The translations under genes were made by a program, and so were the position numbers. A model generated the notes under the pieces. The model was given only the letters and a program-made list of their open reading frames with translations, was not told the DNA's origin and ran no database searches. A stretch of DNA of 64,000 bases. It comes from Halapricum hydrolyticum. GTDB taxonomy: Archaea; Halobacteriota; Halobacteria; Halobacteriales; Haloarculaceae. Within the stretch, counting starts at the first letter, position 1; each line of letters begins with the position of its first letter. Below, piece by piece: positions 8,277-17,032 of the stretch. The stretch spans positions 62,001-126,000 of the forward strand of contig JAOPKD010000004.1 in the NCBI GenBank assembly GCA_025517565.1, in the 5' to 3' direction.

Positions 8277-8842
8277 CGGTCCCCCTCCACGGCGGTCAGT
8301 CCCTCGGTCAGCAGCGTCTCGATCCGGTCGTGAAACGCCTCCAGGGAGTCGGTGTTTGCCATCGTGCAGTCGGCCATCTCCATGGCCTCGCCCATGCCGA
8401 ATCCCAGCTCGCGCTCGTCGCGCGCTTCGAGGCTCTCGCCGCCTTCCTCGACGCTCGCGTCCCGCCCTCGCAGATCGAGGCGCTCGGCCCGCAACTTCCG
8501 GGGGGCCTCGATGCTGAGGAGTTCGAAGTCCTCACCGAAGGCCTCGCGGAAGCGCTCGACCTCGACGTCCGACCGGATGCCGTCGACGACGACCGTGTCG
8601 CTATCTGCCAGTGCCTCGCGGATGATCGGCAGCGAGCGCTCGGCGATGGCAGCCGGCCCGTTTTCCTCGCGCAGGGCTTTGGCGACCTCGCCGTGATGGG
8701 TCGCGGGGTCCAGCCCCCGGTCGCGACACTCCTGGCGGATGACGTCGCCCATCGTGACCACAGGAATGTCGAGTACCCGGGCGACTTCGGCGGCCTCGCT
8801 CTTGCCGCTGCCGGGCATCCCGACGGTTCCGATAACTCTCAT
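8273..8842 (-). CDS. UPF0200 family P-loop nucleotide kinase-like protein
   Basis: 189 residues from MRVIGTVG at 8842. A Walker A loop GMPGSGKS (about 7-14) opens a nucleotide-kinase fold, and the following VVTMGDVIRQECRDRGLDP is typical of UPF0200. The family is distantly related to dephospho-CoA kinase (CoaE) and adenylate kinases, but its substrate is not established. It is the first gene of the operon with UPF0201 and the HAD hydrolase. An alternative upstream start would add 19 non-conserved residues. Confidence 0.83.
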   Translation of the reverse strand: MRVIGTVGMPGSGKSEAAEVARVLDIPVVTMGDVIRQECRDRGLDPATHHGEVAKALREENGPAAIAERSLPIIREALADSDTVVVDGIRSDVEVERFREAFGEDFELLSIEAPRKLRAERLDLRGRDASVEEGGESLEARDERELGFGMGEAMEMADCTMANTDSLEAFHDRIETLLTEGLTAVEGDR

Positions 8843-8899
8843 TGGGAGGATTTTGGCCGCTGTGTGTGGTAAGGATTGCGACCTCCCATCCACGCCCAC

Positions 8900-9036
8900 A
8901 CGTGTCCGCTCGCTGTTTCGAGGACTCGCTGCGCTCGTCCTCGCTACTCGCGGTTCGTTTCACTCACCGCTCGTCTTTTCGAGACCCCTCGCTTCGCTCG
9001 GCGTCTCGCTGTTTCGAGACGCTCCTTACAGTCGTC
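8900..9036. repeat. Dispersed GCGAG-rich intergenic repeat, copy 2
   Basis: Longer relative of 5262-5366, again directly after the stop of a minus-strand gene, here the prenyl synthase. Several TCTCGAAA-AGCGAG and GAGGACGAGCG blocks can pair into hairpins. Codon-like translations of this stretch are serine/arginine-rich and not credible proteins. Confidence 0.6.
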
Positions 9037-9039
9037 TCG

Positions 9040-9882
9040 CTACCGCTCACGAACGACGACAAACTTCGCCAGATCCTCCAGATACGCCAGCGCCTGCTCG
9101 TCTTCCACCTCGATCGTCGAGAGCGACTCCAGCGCAGCGTCGGACTGTGCGCGGGCGCGCTCGTTGGCCTCATCGGGCGTGAGTTTGGTCACCTCGACCA
9201 GCGAGGGGCGTTCCATGGCGGCGTCCTGACCGGCGGGCTTGCCCAGCTTCTCGGTGTCAGCGGTCGCGTCCAGCACGTCGTCGCGCATCTGGAAGGCCAC
9301 GCCCACGCGTTCGGCGTAGTCGCCGACGGCCTCGACGGCGTAGGGGTCGGCGTCGGCGGCGATCGCGCCCAGCTCAGCGGCTGCCCGGAAAAGCGCGCCG
9401 GTCTTGCGCCGGGCCAGGCGCATGTACTCCTCCTCGGAGGTCGGCTGTGCGACCAGTTCGGAGGCCTCGCCCTCCCCGAGTTCGACCATCGCCTCGGAGA
9501 CGACTCGCATCGCCCGCTCGTCGCTCGAAAAGAGGTCGAACGCCTCCCCGAGGAGCCCGTCGCTGGCGATGATTGCAGGTCCGTGTCCGAACGCCGCCCA
9601 GGCGCTGTCCGACCCGCGACGCAAGTCCGATTCGTCGATGATGTCGTCGATCACCAGCGACGCGTTGTGGACGAGCTCGATCCCGACCGCAAAGTCCAGG
9701 GCGTCTTCGGTGTCGCCCCCGAGCGCTTCACAGACCAGCACCGTCACGATCGGCCGGACGCGCTTGCCACCGGCGAGCACGACGTGTTCGAGCTGCGCTC
9801 CGAGTGCGTCCGGCTCGACCCGACCGACGACCGCCTCCAGTCGCTCGGCAACGAGCGACCGACGACGCTCCAGATACTCCAT
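9040..9882 (-). CDS. idsA: Short-chain polyprenyl (geranylgeranyl/farnesyl) diphosphate synthase
   Basis: 280 residues. It condenses isopentenyl diphosphate onto allylic diphosphates to make the C15-C20 chains of archaeal lipids, retinal precursors and quinones. The first aspartate-rich motif is DDIID at 79-83, followed by the LRRG arginine pair; the second lies in FQMRDDVLDA. The fifth residue before the first motif is a small alanine (A74), which in this family favours geranylgeranyl over farnesyl product. It is slightly short compared with 300-330-residue homologues. It lies 58 bp downstream of dapD and may be read through from it. Confidence 0.88.
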   Translation of the reverse strand: MEYLERRRSLVAERLEAVVGRVEPDALGAQLEHVVLAGGKRVRPIVTVLVCEALGGDTEDALDFAVGIELVHNASLVIDDIIDESDLRRGSDSAWAAFGHGPAIIASDGLLGEAFDLFSSDERAMRVVSEAMVELGEGEASELVAQPTSEEEYMRLARRKTGALFRAAAELGAIAADADPYAVEAVGDYAERVGVAFQMRDDVLDATADTEKLGKPAGQDAAMERPSLVEVTKLTPDEANERARAQSDAALESLSTIEVEDEQALAYLEDLAKFVVVRER

Positions 9883-9940
9883 CGGACGCGCCCTTCGGAC
9901 TGGAATGTAAAGTACGTGACGATCGGTCCGACTATCGCGA

Positions 9941-10777
9941 TCAGTTGTCTCGCAGGATGTCCTCTTTCTCGGCGGCTTCGAGGGTCTCTTCCTCGACGTG
10001 CGTTGCGACGACGGCCGGCTTGTACGCCCCGCCGTCGAACAGGTCGTGTTCGCTCACCGAGGACTCGACGAAGCGGGTAAACGCCCGCCTGTTCGCGGGC
10101 AGTTCGCCGTAAACGACTTCCTCCTCGACCAGATCGTAGACCGGGATTCGCGGGGTCAGCAGGGTGTTCTCGCCCACGATCGAGTTCTCGCCCACCCGGA
10201 AGCCACTGGTGACCCGACAGCCCGCGCCCAGCGAGACGCCGTCCTCGACGATGACCGGACTGTCCTCGACGGGTTCGAGCACGCCGCCGATCAGCGTGTT
10301 CGCGCCGAGTTTGACGTTCTCGCCGATCTGGGCACACGAGCCGACGGTGTCACTGGAGTCGACCAGCGTCCCGTCGCCAACGTGTGCGCCGACGTTGACG
10401 AAGCTGGGGCTCATCATGATCGCGTCGCTGCCCACGTAGGCACCGCGGCGGATTACGGTCCCGTCGGGCGTGTTTCGCGTGCCGCGCTCGCCCAGGTCCC
10501 CGGTCTCCCGAAGCGGCAGGACGTCGTGATAGGTGACGCCGCCGTACTCGCGGGGCTGGGTCTCGCGAAGGCCGAAATTGAGGAGGATCCCTCGCTTGAC
10601 CCACTCGTTGACGACCCACTCGTCGCTCCCGTCCGGCTCGGCGGCCCGGACCTCGCCGCCTTCCAGAGCTTCGAGGAAGCGTTCGAGGGTCGAAAGGTCG
10701 TCGCTGTCGGCTTCGCTGGCGGTCAGTCCGTCCTCGTATCGCTGCCAGAGGTATTCGACGTCGGTTTGCAGACTCAT
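9941..10777 (-). CDS. dapD: 2,3,4,5-tetrahydropyridine-2,6-dicarboxylate N-succinyltransferase
   Basis: 278 residues. It transfers succinyl from succinyl-CoA to tetrahydrodipicolinate, the committed step of the succinylase route to diaminopimelate and lysine. A helical N-terminal domain (about 1-90) precedes a left-handed beta-helix built of hexapeptide repeats, for example AYVGSDAIMM, VGAHVGDGTLV and LGAGCRVTSG. It lies 42 bp after dapB, in one operon with dapB and dapA. Confidence 0.93.
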   Translation of the reverse strand: MSLQTDVEYLWQRYEDGLTASEADSDDLSTLERFLEALEGGEVRAAEPDGSDEWVVNEWVKRGILLNFGLRETQPREYGGVTYHDVLPLRETGDLGERGTRNTPDGTVIRRGAYVGSDAIMMSPSFVNVGAHVGDGTLVDSSDTVGSCAQIGENVKLGANTLIGGVLEPVEDSPVIVEDGVSLGAGCRVTSGFRVGENSIVGENTLLTPRIPVYDLVEEEVVYGELPANRRAFTRFVESSVSEHDLFDGGAYKPAVVATHVEEETLEAAEKEDILRDN

Positions 10778-10819
10778 TGAAGAGTGCTGGAGTCTCGATC
10801 GATAACTATGCGTCGGTCT

Positions 10820-11584
10820 CTAGCCGTCGATCACGTCGCTGAACTCGTACCAGCCTGACTCTTGCTCCGACAGCCAGACGGCAGCGTCGATCGCACCCGC
10901 CGCGAAGACGCCGCGATCCTCCGCCCTGTGCGCGAGGGTCACGACCTCGTCGTTGCCGGCGAGCATGACTTCGTGCTCGCCCCGGATGTCGCCGGCCCGC
11001 CGGACGTGGACGCCAATCTCCTCCTCTTCCCGGGGCTGGATACCCTCGCGGCCGTAGACCTCCTCGAAGTCGGCTTCGCGGGCGTCCTGGATTTCTTCCA
11101 GGATCGTATTCGCGGTGCCGCTGGGGGCGTCTCGCTTGCCGTTGTGATGGGTCTCCGTGACCTCGATGTCGTAGCCTGGCAGCGCCTCCACCGCCGCCGA
11201 GACCGTCCGCAACAGCGCCTGGATCCCGCGGGCGAAGTTCGTCGCCTTCAGCACCGGCGTGCGCTCGCTGGCGGCCGCGACGGTCTCGAACTGCAGGTCG
11301 TCGTGGCCGGTCGTCCCGGTCACCAGCGGGACGCCAGCCTCGGCGCAGGCGGTCGCGAACGTCGTCGCCGCTCTGGGCACGGTAAAGTCGATGACGGCGT
11401 CCGGATCGTGGGATTCGAGCAACGTCTCGAACGCGTCCGGGTCGTCGATCGGGACGCCCAGAACCTCCTCGACGTCGGCGGTGTCGACGCCGAAAACGAC
11501 TTCGACGTCCTCGCGACCGGCGGCGGTCTCGATGACTGCCTCGCCCATCCGCCCGGCCGCGCCGCTCACGCCCAGCGAGATCAT
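10820..11584 (-). CDS. dapB: 4-hydroxy-tetrahydrodipicolinate reductase
   Basis: 254 residues. NAD(P)H-dependent reduction of the DapA product. The nucleotide site is GVSGAAGRMG (4-13), the substrate-binding signature is ETHHNGKRDAPSGTA with the catalytic histidine and lysine, and a TGTTGH loop precedes it. Its start overlaps the dapA stop by 4 bp. Confidence 0.95.
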   Translation of the reverse strand: MISLGVSGAAGRMGEAVIETAAGREDVEVVFGVDTADVEEVLGVPIDDPDAFETLLESHDPDAVIDFTVPRAATTFATACAEAGVPLVTGTTGHDDLQFETVAAASERTPVLKATNFARGIQALLRTVSAAVEALPGYDIEVTETHHNGKRDAPSGTANTILEEIQDAREADFEEVYGREGIQPREEEEIGVHVRRAGDIRGEHEVMLAGNDEVVTLAHRAEDRGVFAAGAIDAAVWLSEQESGWYEFSDVIDG

Positions 11585-12495
11585 CGATCCACCCCCGCGC
11601 TCTCGACGTCCGTTTCGGCCAGCCGTTCCAGTTCGGCTTCCAGCGCGTTGCGGTGCCGCTCGGAGAGGCGGGTCAGCGGTGATCGGACGTACGGCGTGCC
11701 GTGCCCGCGGATGTGCATGGCTTCCTTGATCGGGATCGGGTTCGTCTCGACGAAGAGCTGTCGGGTCAGCGGCCCGAGTTCGTGATGCAGGCGCCGAGCG
11801 CGCTCGTAATCGCCGGCCAGCGCCGAGCCGACCATCGCGCAGGTCCGCTCCGGCTCGACGTTGGCGATGACGGAGATACAGCCGTCGGCACCGATCGACA
11901 GCAGCGGCAGGGTCATGCCGTCGTCGCCCGACAGCACCGCGAAGTCCTCGTCGCGAGTGCGCTCGATGATCTCGCTGATCTGGCCCGTGTCACCACTGGC
12001 GGCCTTGAATCCCGCGACGTTCGGGTGACTCGCCAGTTCGACGGCCGTGTCGGGTTCGATGTTTCGCCCCGTCCGCGAGGGGACGTTGTAGACGATCTGG
12101 GGGAGATCCACTTCGTCGGCCAGCGTCCGGTAGTGCTCGACCAGCCCCTGCTGTTCGGGCTTGTTGTAGTACGGCGAGATCAGCAGGAGGGCGTCGGCCC
12201 CCGCGTCGGCGGCGCGCCGGGAGAGTTCCAGCGCCTCACGTGTGTTGTTGCTCCCGGTGCCGGCGATCACGGGGACGTCCTCGACGGCGTCGACGACCGC
12301 TTCGACGACCTCGACGTGTTCGTCGTGAGAGAGTGTCGCCGACTCGCCGGTCGAACCGACCGGCACGAGTCCGTCGACGCCTGCCGCTTCCAGTCGCTGT
12401 GCGTCCGCCTGGAGTTGGTCGAAATCGATGCTGCCGTCCGTGTCGAACGGCGTCACCATCGCGGGGTAGACGCCTTCGAAGAGCTGTGTGGTCAT
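11581..12495 (-). CDS. dapA: 4-hydroxy-tetrahydrodipicolinate synthase
   Basis: 304 residues from MTTQLFEGVYPAM at 12495; the longer reading to 12597 adds residues absent from the family. A TIM-barrel lyase condensing pyruvate with aspartate semialdehyde. It has PVGSTGES, the tyrosine motif YNVPSRTGRN and the Schiff-base lysine in GFKAASGD. First gene of dapABD. An inverted repeat at 12622-12664 lies about 130 bp upstream. Confidence 0.94.
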   Translation of the reverse strand: MTTQLFEGVYPAMVTPFDTDGSIDFDQLQADAQRLEAAGVDGLVPVGSTGESATLSHDEHVEVVEAVVDAVEDVPVIAGTGSNNTREALELSRRAADAGADALLLISPYYNKPEQQGLVEHYRTLADEVDLPQIVYNVPSRTGRNIEPDTAVELASHPNVAGFKAASGDTGQISEIIERTRDEDFAVLSGDDGMTLPLLSIGADGCISVIANVEPERTCAMVGSALAGDYERARRLHHELGPLTRQLFVETNPIPIKEAMHIRGHGTPYVRSPLTRLSERHRNALEAELERLAETDVESAGVDR

Positions 12496-12825
12496 GGGTT
12501 GGGTGTATCGTGTCGGCTGTGACGTTGTCGGTGTCGTTGGCGCGCGAGCAATTAACAGGACCGACCCGAGACGGGACGCCACCCCGCCGCGAGTCACTGC
12601 TCGCGTTTCCGTTTCGACACCGCCGTCTCACCGGGTTGGTCACGCGTATCGGGGGTGAGACGGCACATACACCATCAATTATCGCTCGCCGACTTATGGA
12701 TTGTGTGGGCCGCGTGGACAGTCCACAACACACCCTGGTGGAGCAATCGACACCGCCTTGATCGGGTCGCTCGTCACGACTGTTCGATCGGGATCGATCG
12801 CTGGCGGATCGACACACGTCGGCGG
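12496..12825. other. 330-bp gene-free interval with an 11-bp-arm stem-loop
   Basis: Between the dapA start and the 3' end of the epimerase operon. The arms GCCGTCTCACC (12622-12632) and GGTGAGACGGC (12654-12664) pair perfectly around a 21-nt loop. A TTAATT element (12551-12556) could serve as the dapA TATA box. ORFs here have no support. The stem-loop could terminate the epimerase transcript or regulate dapA; the sequence does not decide. Confidence 0.4.
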
Positions 12826-13818
12826 CTACTCGCCCCCACCGACTCGTCGCTCGAACAGCTCCCGAACGGCGTCCTCGATCGCGTACTCGGTCTCCCAGCC
12901 CAGCGTCTCGCGGGCGTTCGAGGTGTCGACCGCGAACTGATCGACCATCGTCTCCTCGCCCGCGCGGGGGTTCTCGACGAGCTCGACGTTGACGTCGATG
13001 CCGTACTCGCCGGCGATCTCTTTGACCTGTTCTGCGACAGTCATCACGCTCGGGTCCTGCTCGCTGGCGATCTCGTACTTCTCGACGCCAGTCTCGCCCG
13101 CCGCGAGTTGCTCCTCGAACCGCTCGGCACTCCGGACGTAGGCGCGGGCGACGTCCTTGACGTGGATGTAGTTGCGGGCCTGCGTGCCCGGTTCGTAGAC
13201 GGTCAGCGGCTCGTCGGCCATCGCACGGCCGAGGAAGAAGTTGATTACGGTGCCTTTCGAGACCACTTTGTCGCCAATGATGTGATCGCCGTAGAGGTTC
13301 GATTTCATGAACAGGTGGGCCGGGAACGCGCCGTCGGCGTAGGTCTCGACGAGCCGCTCGCCCAGCACCTTCGTCCGGCCGTACCAGTTCATCGGATCGC
13401 GCGGCTGGTCGATCGTGATCGGGAACTCGCCGGGATCGCCCAGCACGGCCATGCTGAAGGGGAACGCCATCGCCGCACCGCTCTTCCGGCAGAACCAGGC
13501 GACGTTGGCGGTCCCCTCGACGTTGACCGCCTGGGCGAGATCCGTGTTGTTCCGGCAGTCGTCGACGCCGCTGATCGCCGCCAGGTGGATCACGACGTCC
13601 GCGCCCTCCAGGGCGGTCTCCAGGCGGTCGCGCTCGCGGATGTCGACGTGCTGAATCTCGACGTCGCCGACCTGGCGGACGTCACCGCGATAGAAGTTGT
13701 CGATGGCGCTGATCTCCCAGTCGGGATGGGTCGCCTGCAGGCGCTCGAGCACGCGACTACCGATGTAGCCCGCGCCGCCGGTCACCGCGACGTGAAATGT
13801 CGTGGATTCGTTAGTCAT
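12826..13818 (-). CDS. NAD-dependent epimerase/dehydratase (extended SDR), third gene of nucleotide-sugar operon
   Basis: 330 residues. Rossmann motif GGAGYIGS (14-21), catalytic tyrosine and lysine in the WYGRTK signature, and a C-terminal sugar-binding domain. It carries the typical PLTVYEPGTQARNYIHVKDVA segment in which the sugar nucleotide is held. The family includes UDP-glucose 4-epimerases and dTDP-glucose dehydratases; this one diverges enough that its substrate is unclear. It follows the second epimerase by 25 bp in a three-gene operon and probably modifies a surface-glycan sugar. Confidence 0.82.
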   Translation of the reverse strand: MTNESTTFHVAVTGGAGYIGSRVLERLQATHPDWEISAIDNFYRGDVRQVGDVEIQHVDIRERDRLETALEGADVVIHLAAISGVDDCRNNTDLAQAVNVEGTANVAWFCRKSGAAMAFPFSMAVLGDPGEFPITIDQPRDPMNWYGRTKVLGERLVETYADGAFPAHLFMKSNLYGDHIIGDKVVSKGTVINFFLGRAMADEPLTVYEPGTQARNYIHVKDVARAYVRSAERFEEQLAAGETGVEKYEIASEQDPSVMTVAEQVKEIAGEYGIDVNVELVENPRAGEETMVDQFAVDTSNARETLGWETEYAIEDAVRELFERRVGGGE

Positions 13819-13843
13819 GGATATCGCTGTGCGGGCATGCCGG

Positions 13844-14782
13844 TTATCGCTGTCGTTCCGTCAGCGTTGCCGCGAGGTCGCAGACCCCCTCGCGGAGGGT
13901 CCATTCGGTCTCGAAGCCGGTCTCGGCGACCCGGTCGAAGTTGACGTGGTAGGACGGGCCGGGGTGCTCGTCTTCGAGGTAGGTCACGTCGACGTCACCG
14001 ACCTCTTCGCTGACGATCTCGGCGATCTCGCTGATCCGGTAGTTGCCGTCGTTGCTGCCGACGTTGTAGACCTGTCTGGGCCACTGTTCGGGCGAGACGG
14101 CAGCCTGTTCGAACGCCCGGGCGGCGTCCCGGACGTGGATGAACGGCCGCCAGTTGGTGCCGTCGCCGTACACCGTCAGCGGGCGACCGGTCAGCGCACG
14201 GAAGACGAACAGGTTGACGACGAGGTTGAACCGGACGCCCGGCGCGTAGCCGTAGTTCGTGCTCATCCGGAGCGCAGTCGCCGAGAAGTCCCCCTCGTCG
14301 GCCCGCTCTGCCAGTTCGCGTTCGGAGGCGACCTTCGTCTCGGCGTAGGGATTGAGCGGGTCCATCTCGGTGTCTTCGTCGATGTTCGCACTCGTCGTCC
14401 GGCCGTAGTTGTTACACGAGGAGGCGAAGACGACGTTCTCGACGTCGAGTTTCTCCGCGGCCGTCAGGACGTTGGTCGTCCCGTCGCGATTGACGGCAAA
14501 CGTCTCCTCGCGGCGGTCGTGCGTCGAGGAGGCACCGGTGATCGCCGCCAGGTGGACGACCGTGTCCGCGTCGCGCATGGCGCTCTCGACGTCGCCGTAC
14601 TCCCGGACGTCGCCGCGCCGAAAGGCCAGCCCGTCGCCGAGTTCGGCCTCCAGCAGGTTCCGGGGCGACCCGCTCGCGAGCGAGTCCAGAACGGTGACCG
14701 ACTCGACCTCGGGGTTGTCCTGGAGCCGCGGCAACAGCGCGCTGCCGATGTAGCCACAGCCGCCGGTGACGAGTACGTGCAT
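13844..14782 (-). CDS. NAD-dependent epimerase/dehydratase (extended SDR), second gene of operon
   Basis: 312 residues from MHVLVTGGCGYIGS at 14782, a start that almost abuts the stop of the upstream gene. Rossmann GGCGYIGS, a YAETK catalytic pair, and PLTVYGDGTNWRPFIHVRDAA in the substrate domain. The pattern is like GDP/UDP-sugar epimerases with a YNVGSNDGNYRI C-terminal motif. Paralogous to but distinct from both neighbours. The substrate is unknown. Confidence 0.82.
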   Translation of the reverse strand: MHVLVTGGCGYIGSALLPRLQDNPEVESVTVLDSLASGSPRNLLEAELGDGLAFRRGDVREYGDVESAMRDADTVVHLAAITGASSTHDRREETFAVNRDGTTNVLTAAEKLDVENVVFASSCNNYGRTTSANIDEDTEMDPLNPYAETKVASERELAERADEGDFSATALRMSTNYGYAPGVRFNLVVNLFVFRALTGRPLTVYGDGTNWRPFIHVRDAARAFEQAAVSPEQWPRQVYNVGSNDGNYRISEIAEIVSEEVGDVDVTYLEDEHPGPSYHVNFDRVAETGFETEWTLREGVCDLAATLTERQR

Positions 14783-14783
14783 C

Positions 14784-15959
14784 TTACTCGTCGGGTTCGA
14801 GCACGCCCGGCAGGAACCGGTCCTCGTGGGCCTCAATCCGGTCGGCGTACTGGGTCAGCGTCGCGAAGATATCGTCGACGCCCTCGGCGAAGGTCTGATC
14901 CTGTCCGTCGATCAGATCGAGATAGCGATCGTTCTCGATCTCCATCTTGTGAGTCTCGTCCTCGTCGCGGGGGTTCTCGAAGTGCTCGACCTCGACGTCC
15001 AGGTCGTAGTCGTCGGCGACCTCGGCGATGGTCTCGCCGACCTCGACGATGGAGATGGCGCGGGTGACCTGGTTGTAGACGACGTGATCGTCCGGCCGCT
15101 CGTCGGGATCGATCAGCGCCACGCGGGCCAGCCCCTCGACGGCGTCTTCGAGGCTGATGAACGGCTTGCGCTGCTCTCCCTTGCCGTAGATGGTGACGGG
15201 ATACCCCGAGACGGCCTGAGCAGCGAAGCGGTGGGCGACGACCCCGAAGTAGTAATCGAAGTCGAAGCGGGTCTTCAGTCGCGGGTCTTTCCGGGTCTCC
15301 TCGACCTCGGTCCCGTAGGTGATCGCCGTCCGAACGTCGCTGATCGGGATGTCGAAGTGGCTGTGGGCCAGTCGCATGTTGGCCGCGTCGTGGCTCTTCG
15401 TGAGGTGGTACCACGAGCCGGCCATGGCGGGGAACGGAACCTCGTCAGTCTCGCCCTGGTTTTGCATCGTCGCGCCGCCTTCCGGGATGGGGAACTCCGG
15501 TGCGCCGTAGACGCCCGTCGTGGTCGTCTCGACGAAGTGGGTGTCGGTCATGTCGTGCTCTTCCAGCCCCCACAGCAGGTTCCGCGTCGCCTGCATGTTG
15601 TTGTGCTGGGTGTAGTTGGCCCGCTCGCCGTTGATCTGGCTGTATGGAGCCGAGGGCTGGGCGGCCGTGTGGACGATGGTGTCCGGTTCGTGGACTTCGA
15701 GCAACTGATCGACGAAGGACTTCTCGGTGAGGTCCCCTTCGACGAACGAGAGGTTCGTCAGCCCGAGGACCTCTTCTGCCGCGTCGATCCGCTCGTCGAT
15801 CGAGGCGATCGGCACGGCACTGACCGAACCGATCTCCTCGACCCACTCGCGTCGGCCGAAGTTGTCCACGAGAATCACACGGTCGTCGGTTCGGTCCGCG
15901 ATGCGCAGGGCGGCCGGCCACCCGAGGTAGCCGTCACCGCCGGTGACGATAATCGACAT
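14784..15959 (-). CDS. UDP-sulfoquinovose synthase-like enzyme (SQD1/Agl3 family)
   Basis: 391 residues, the size of SQD1 proteins rather than ordinary epimerases. Rossmann motif GGDGYLGW is followed by features I recognise as specific to this family: HTAAQPSAPYS, YTQHNNMQATRN, a TTTTGVYG threonine block, YHLTKSHDAANM with the catalytic tyrosine and lysine, and VTIYGKGEQRKPFISLEDAV. The enzyme converts UDP-glucose and sulfite into UDP-sulfoquinovose; in Sulfolobus the homologue Agl3 feeds N-glycan synthesis. First gene of the operon, with a leaderless promoter carrying a palindrome. The exact sulfonic sugar product is inferred. Confidence 0.8.
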   Translation of the reverse strand: MSIIVTGGDGYLGWPAALRIADRTDDRVILVDNFGRREWVEEIGSVSAVPIASIDERIDAAEEVLGLTNLSFVEGDLTEKSFVDQLLEVHEPDTIVHTAAQPSAPYSQINGERANYTQHNNMQATRNLLWGLEEHDMTDTHFVETTTTGVYGAPEFPIPEGGATMQNQGETDEVPFPAMAGSWYHLTKSHDAANMRLAHSHFDIPISDVRTAITYGTEVEETRKDPRLKTRFDFDYYFGVVAHRFAAQAVSGYPVTIYGKGEQRKPFISLEDAVEGLARVALIDPDERPDDHVVYNQVTRAISIVEVGETIAEVADDYDLDVEVEHFENPRDEDETHKMEIENDRYLDLIDGQDQTFAEGVDDIFATLTQYADRIEAHEDRFLPGVLEPDE

Positions 15960-15963
15960 CGAT

Positions 15964-15993
15964 GTTACTCAATTTCTGAGTAACGAATATAAA
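15964..15993 (-). promoter_or_regulatory. Leaderless promoter with 21-bp palindromic operator for nucleotide-sugar operon
   Basis: GTTACTCA (15964-15971) and TGAGTAAC (15977-15984) are perfect 8-bp inverted arms around a 5-bp spacer, 4 bp upstream of the ATG. A TATA-like TTTATATT (minus strand, about 15986-15993) places transcription start within a few bases of the start codon, so the palindrome covers the initiation site. That geometry fits repressor control. Confidence 0.65.
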
Positions 15994-16138
15994 TCTTCTC
16001 ATCAGTGGCTTTTCGCCGGCGGACGGTCTGGACGCAAAACGAGTCCTCGGAAAAAACGGTTTCGGGATCATCGTTGTCCGTCTTCTCCGGATCGACCTCT
16101 TGCAGTCGGGCGGCCGTGCCGGAAAGTCGCTCCGACGA

Positions 16139-17002
16139 TCAGTCGTCGGCGGGCACGCCGGACGTGGTCGCTCCGTACTCGGAGCCACCGCTGACTTTCC
16201 CGACGTTGTCGACGACGTACTTCACGACGAGGAACGAGAACAGATACTTCGCGACGATGTCGAAAGCGCTGTAGCCCCAGGACGTAAGACCGACCGAATC
16301 GATGACCGCCAGCCCCTCGTTTCCGAGCGCCCACCAGATCGTGTAGCCGAACCACAGCACGACCGTCAGGATCTTCAGCGTGCTGAATATCTCTTCGGTG
16401 CCCGCCTCTCTGGCGTCCTCAGACCACTCGAACAGCAGGATGTAGACGACGACGAGGAAGAACGTGACGCTGATCCCGTACCAGACCCACCGCATCGGGT
16501 ACGAGGACGTGGTCAGCGCGGCGGCCAGCCCGGTGATCATGATGCCGATATCGAAAATGATGGCGGTGAAAATCTTCGTGATGTCCGATCCGGCGATCAG
16601 CCCGAGCGCGAGCAGGATCAGCGGTGTCGAGAACGCCCACGTCAGATATCGACCCCAGAGGCTGATCGTCCCCTCGACCGTCTCGCCGCTGTGAGCCAGT
16701 TCGGTCGTCGCTCCGGACATGGCGTGGCCGTCCGGCATTTCGAGGATGCCGATCGTCAACCCCGACGCGAGCCCGGTGTAGCTGGCGATCGAGACGGCCG
16801 AGACGCTCATCACCGACACGACGATCAGTTTGGCGCGCGGATCGGCGACGTTGCGCCCCATGTACGCGAACAACAGCAACGTCAACCCGGCGAGGGCGAT
16901 GTTGGCGTAGATCGAACTCCCGAGGAGCGGATCGTTCAGCACGTGCTCGAACATGTCCTGCTGGGTGACTTGCATGACGACGGTCGGTACAATCTGTGAC
17001 AT
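16139..17002 (-). CDS. hop: Halorhodopsin, light-driven chloride pump
   Basis: 287 residues from MSQIVPT at 17002, seven transmembrane helices. Chloride-pump signature: the helix-C segment WGRYLTWAFSTP has threonine and serine where bacteriorhodopsin has the proton-acceptor aspartate. ALTTSSYPMRWVWY follows, and the retinal Schiff-base lysine lies in DIVAKYLFSF. The external BC loop with GHAMSG and the C-terminal SGVPADD are typical of halorhodopsins. It imports chloride in light to balance osmotic and membrane potential. It stands alone, divergent from purNH, with a bop-like upstream element at 17047-17060. No retinal synthesis gene is in the window. Confidence 0.95.
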   Translation of the reverse strand: MSQIVPTVVMQVTQQDMFEHVLNDPLLGSSIYANIALAGLTLLLFAYMGRNVADPRAKLIVVSVMSVSAVSIASYTGLASGLTIGILEMPDGHAMSGATTELAHSGETVEGTISLWGRYLTWAFSTPLILLALGLIAGSDITKIFTAIIFDIGIMITGLAAALTTSSYPMRWVWYGISVTFFLVVVYILLFEWSEDAREAGTEEIFSTLKILTVVLWFGYTIWWALGNEGLAVIDSVGLTSWGYSAFDIVAKYLFSFLVVKYVVDNVGKVSGGSEYGATTSGVPADD

Positions 17003-17032
17003 GGTTCCAGTACACAACTACTGTCGCTACCG

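Noticed and set aside
12641..12825. Possible structured RNA between dapA and the epimerase
   Set aside because: Beyond one stem-loop there is no cloverleaf, RNase P or SRP RNA pattern that I can support.
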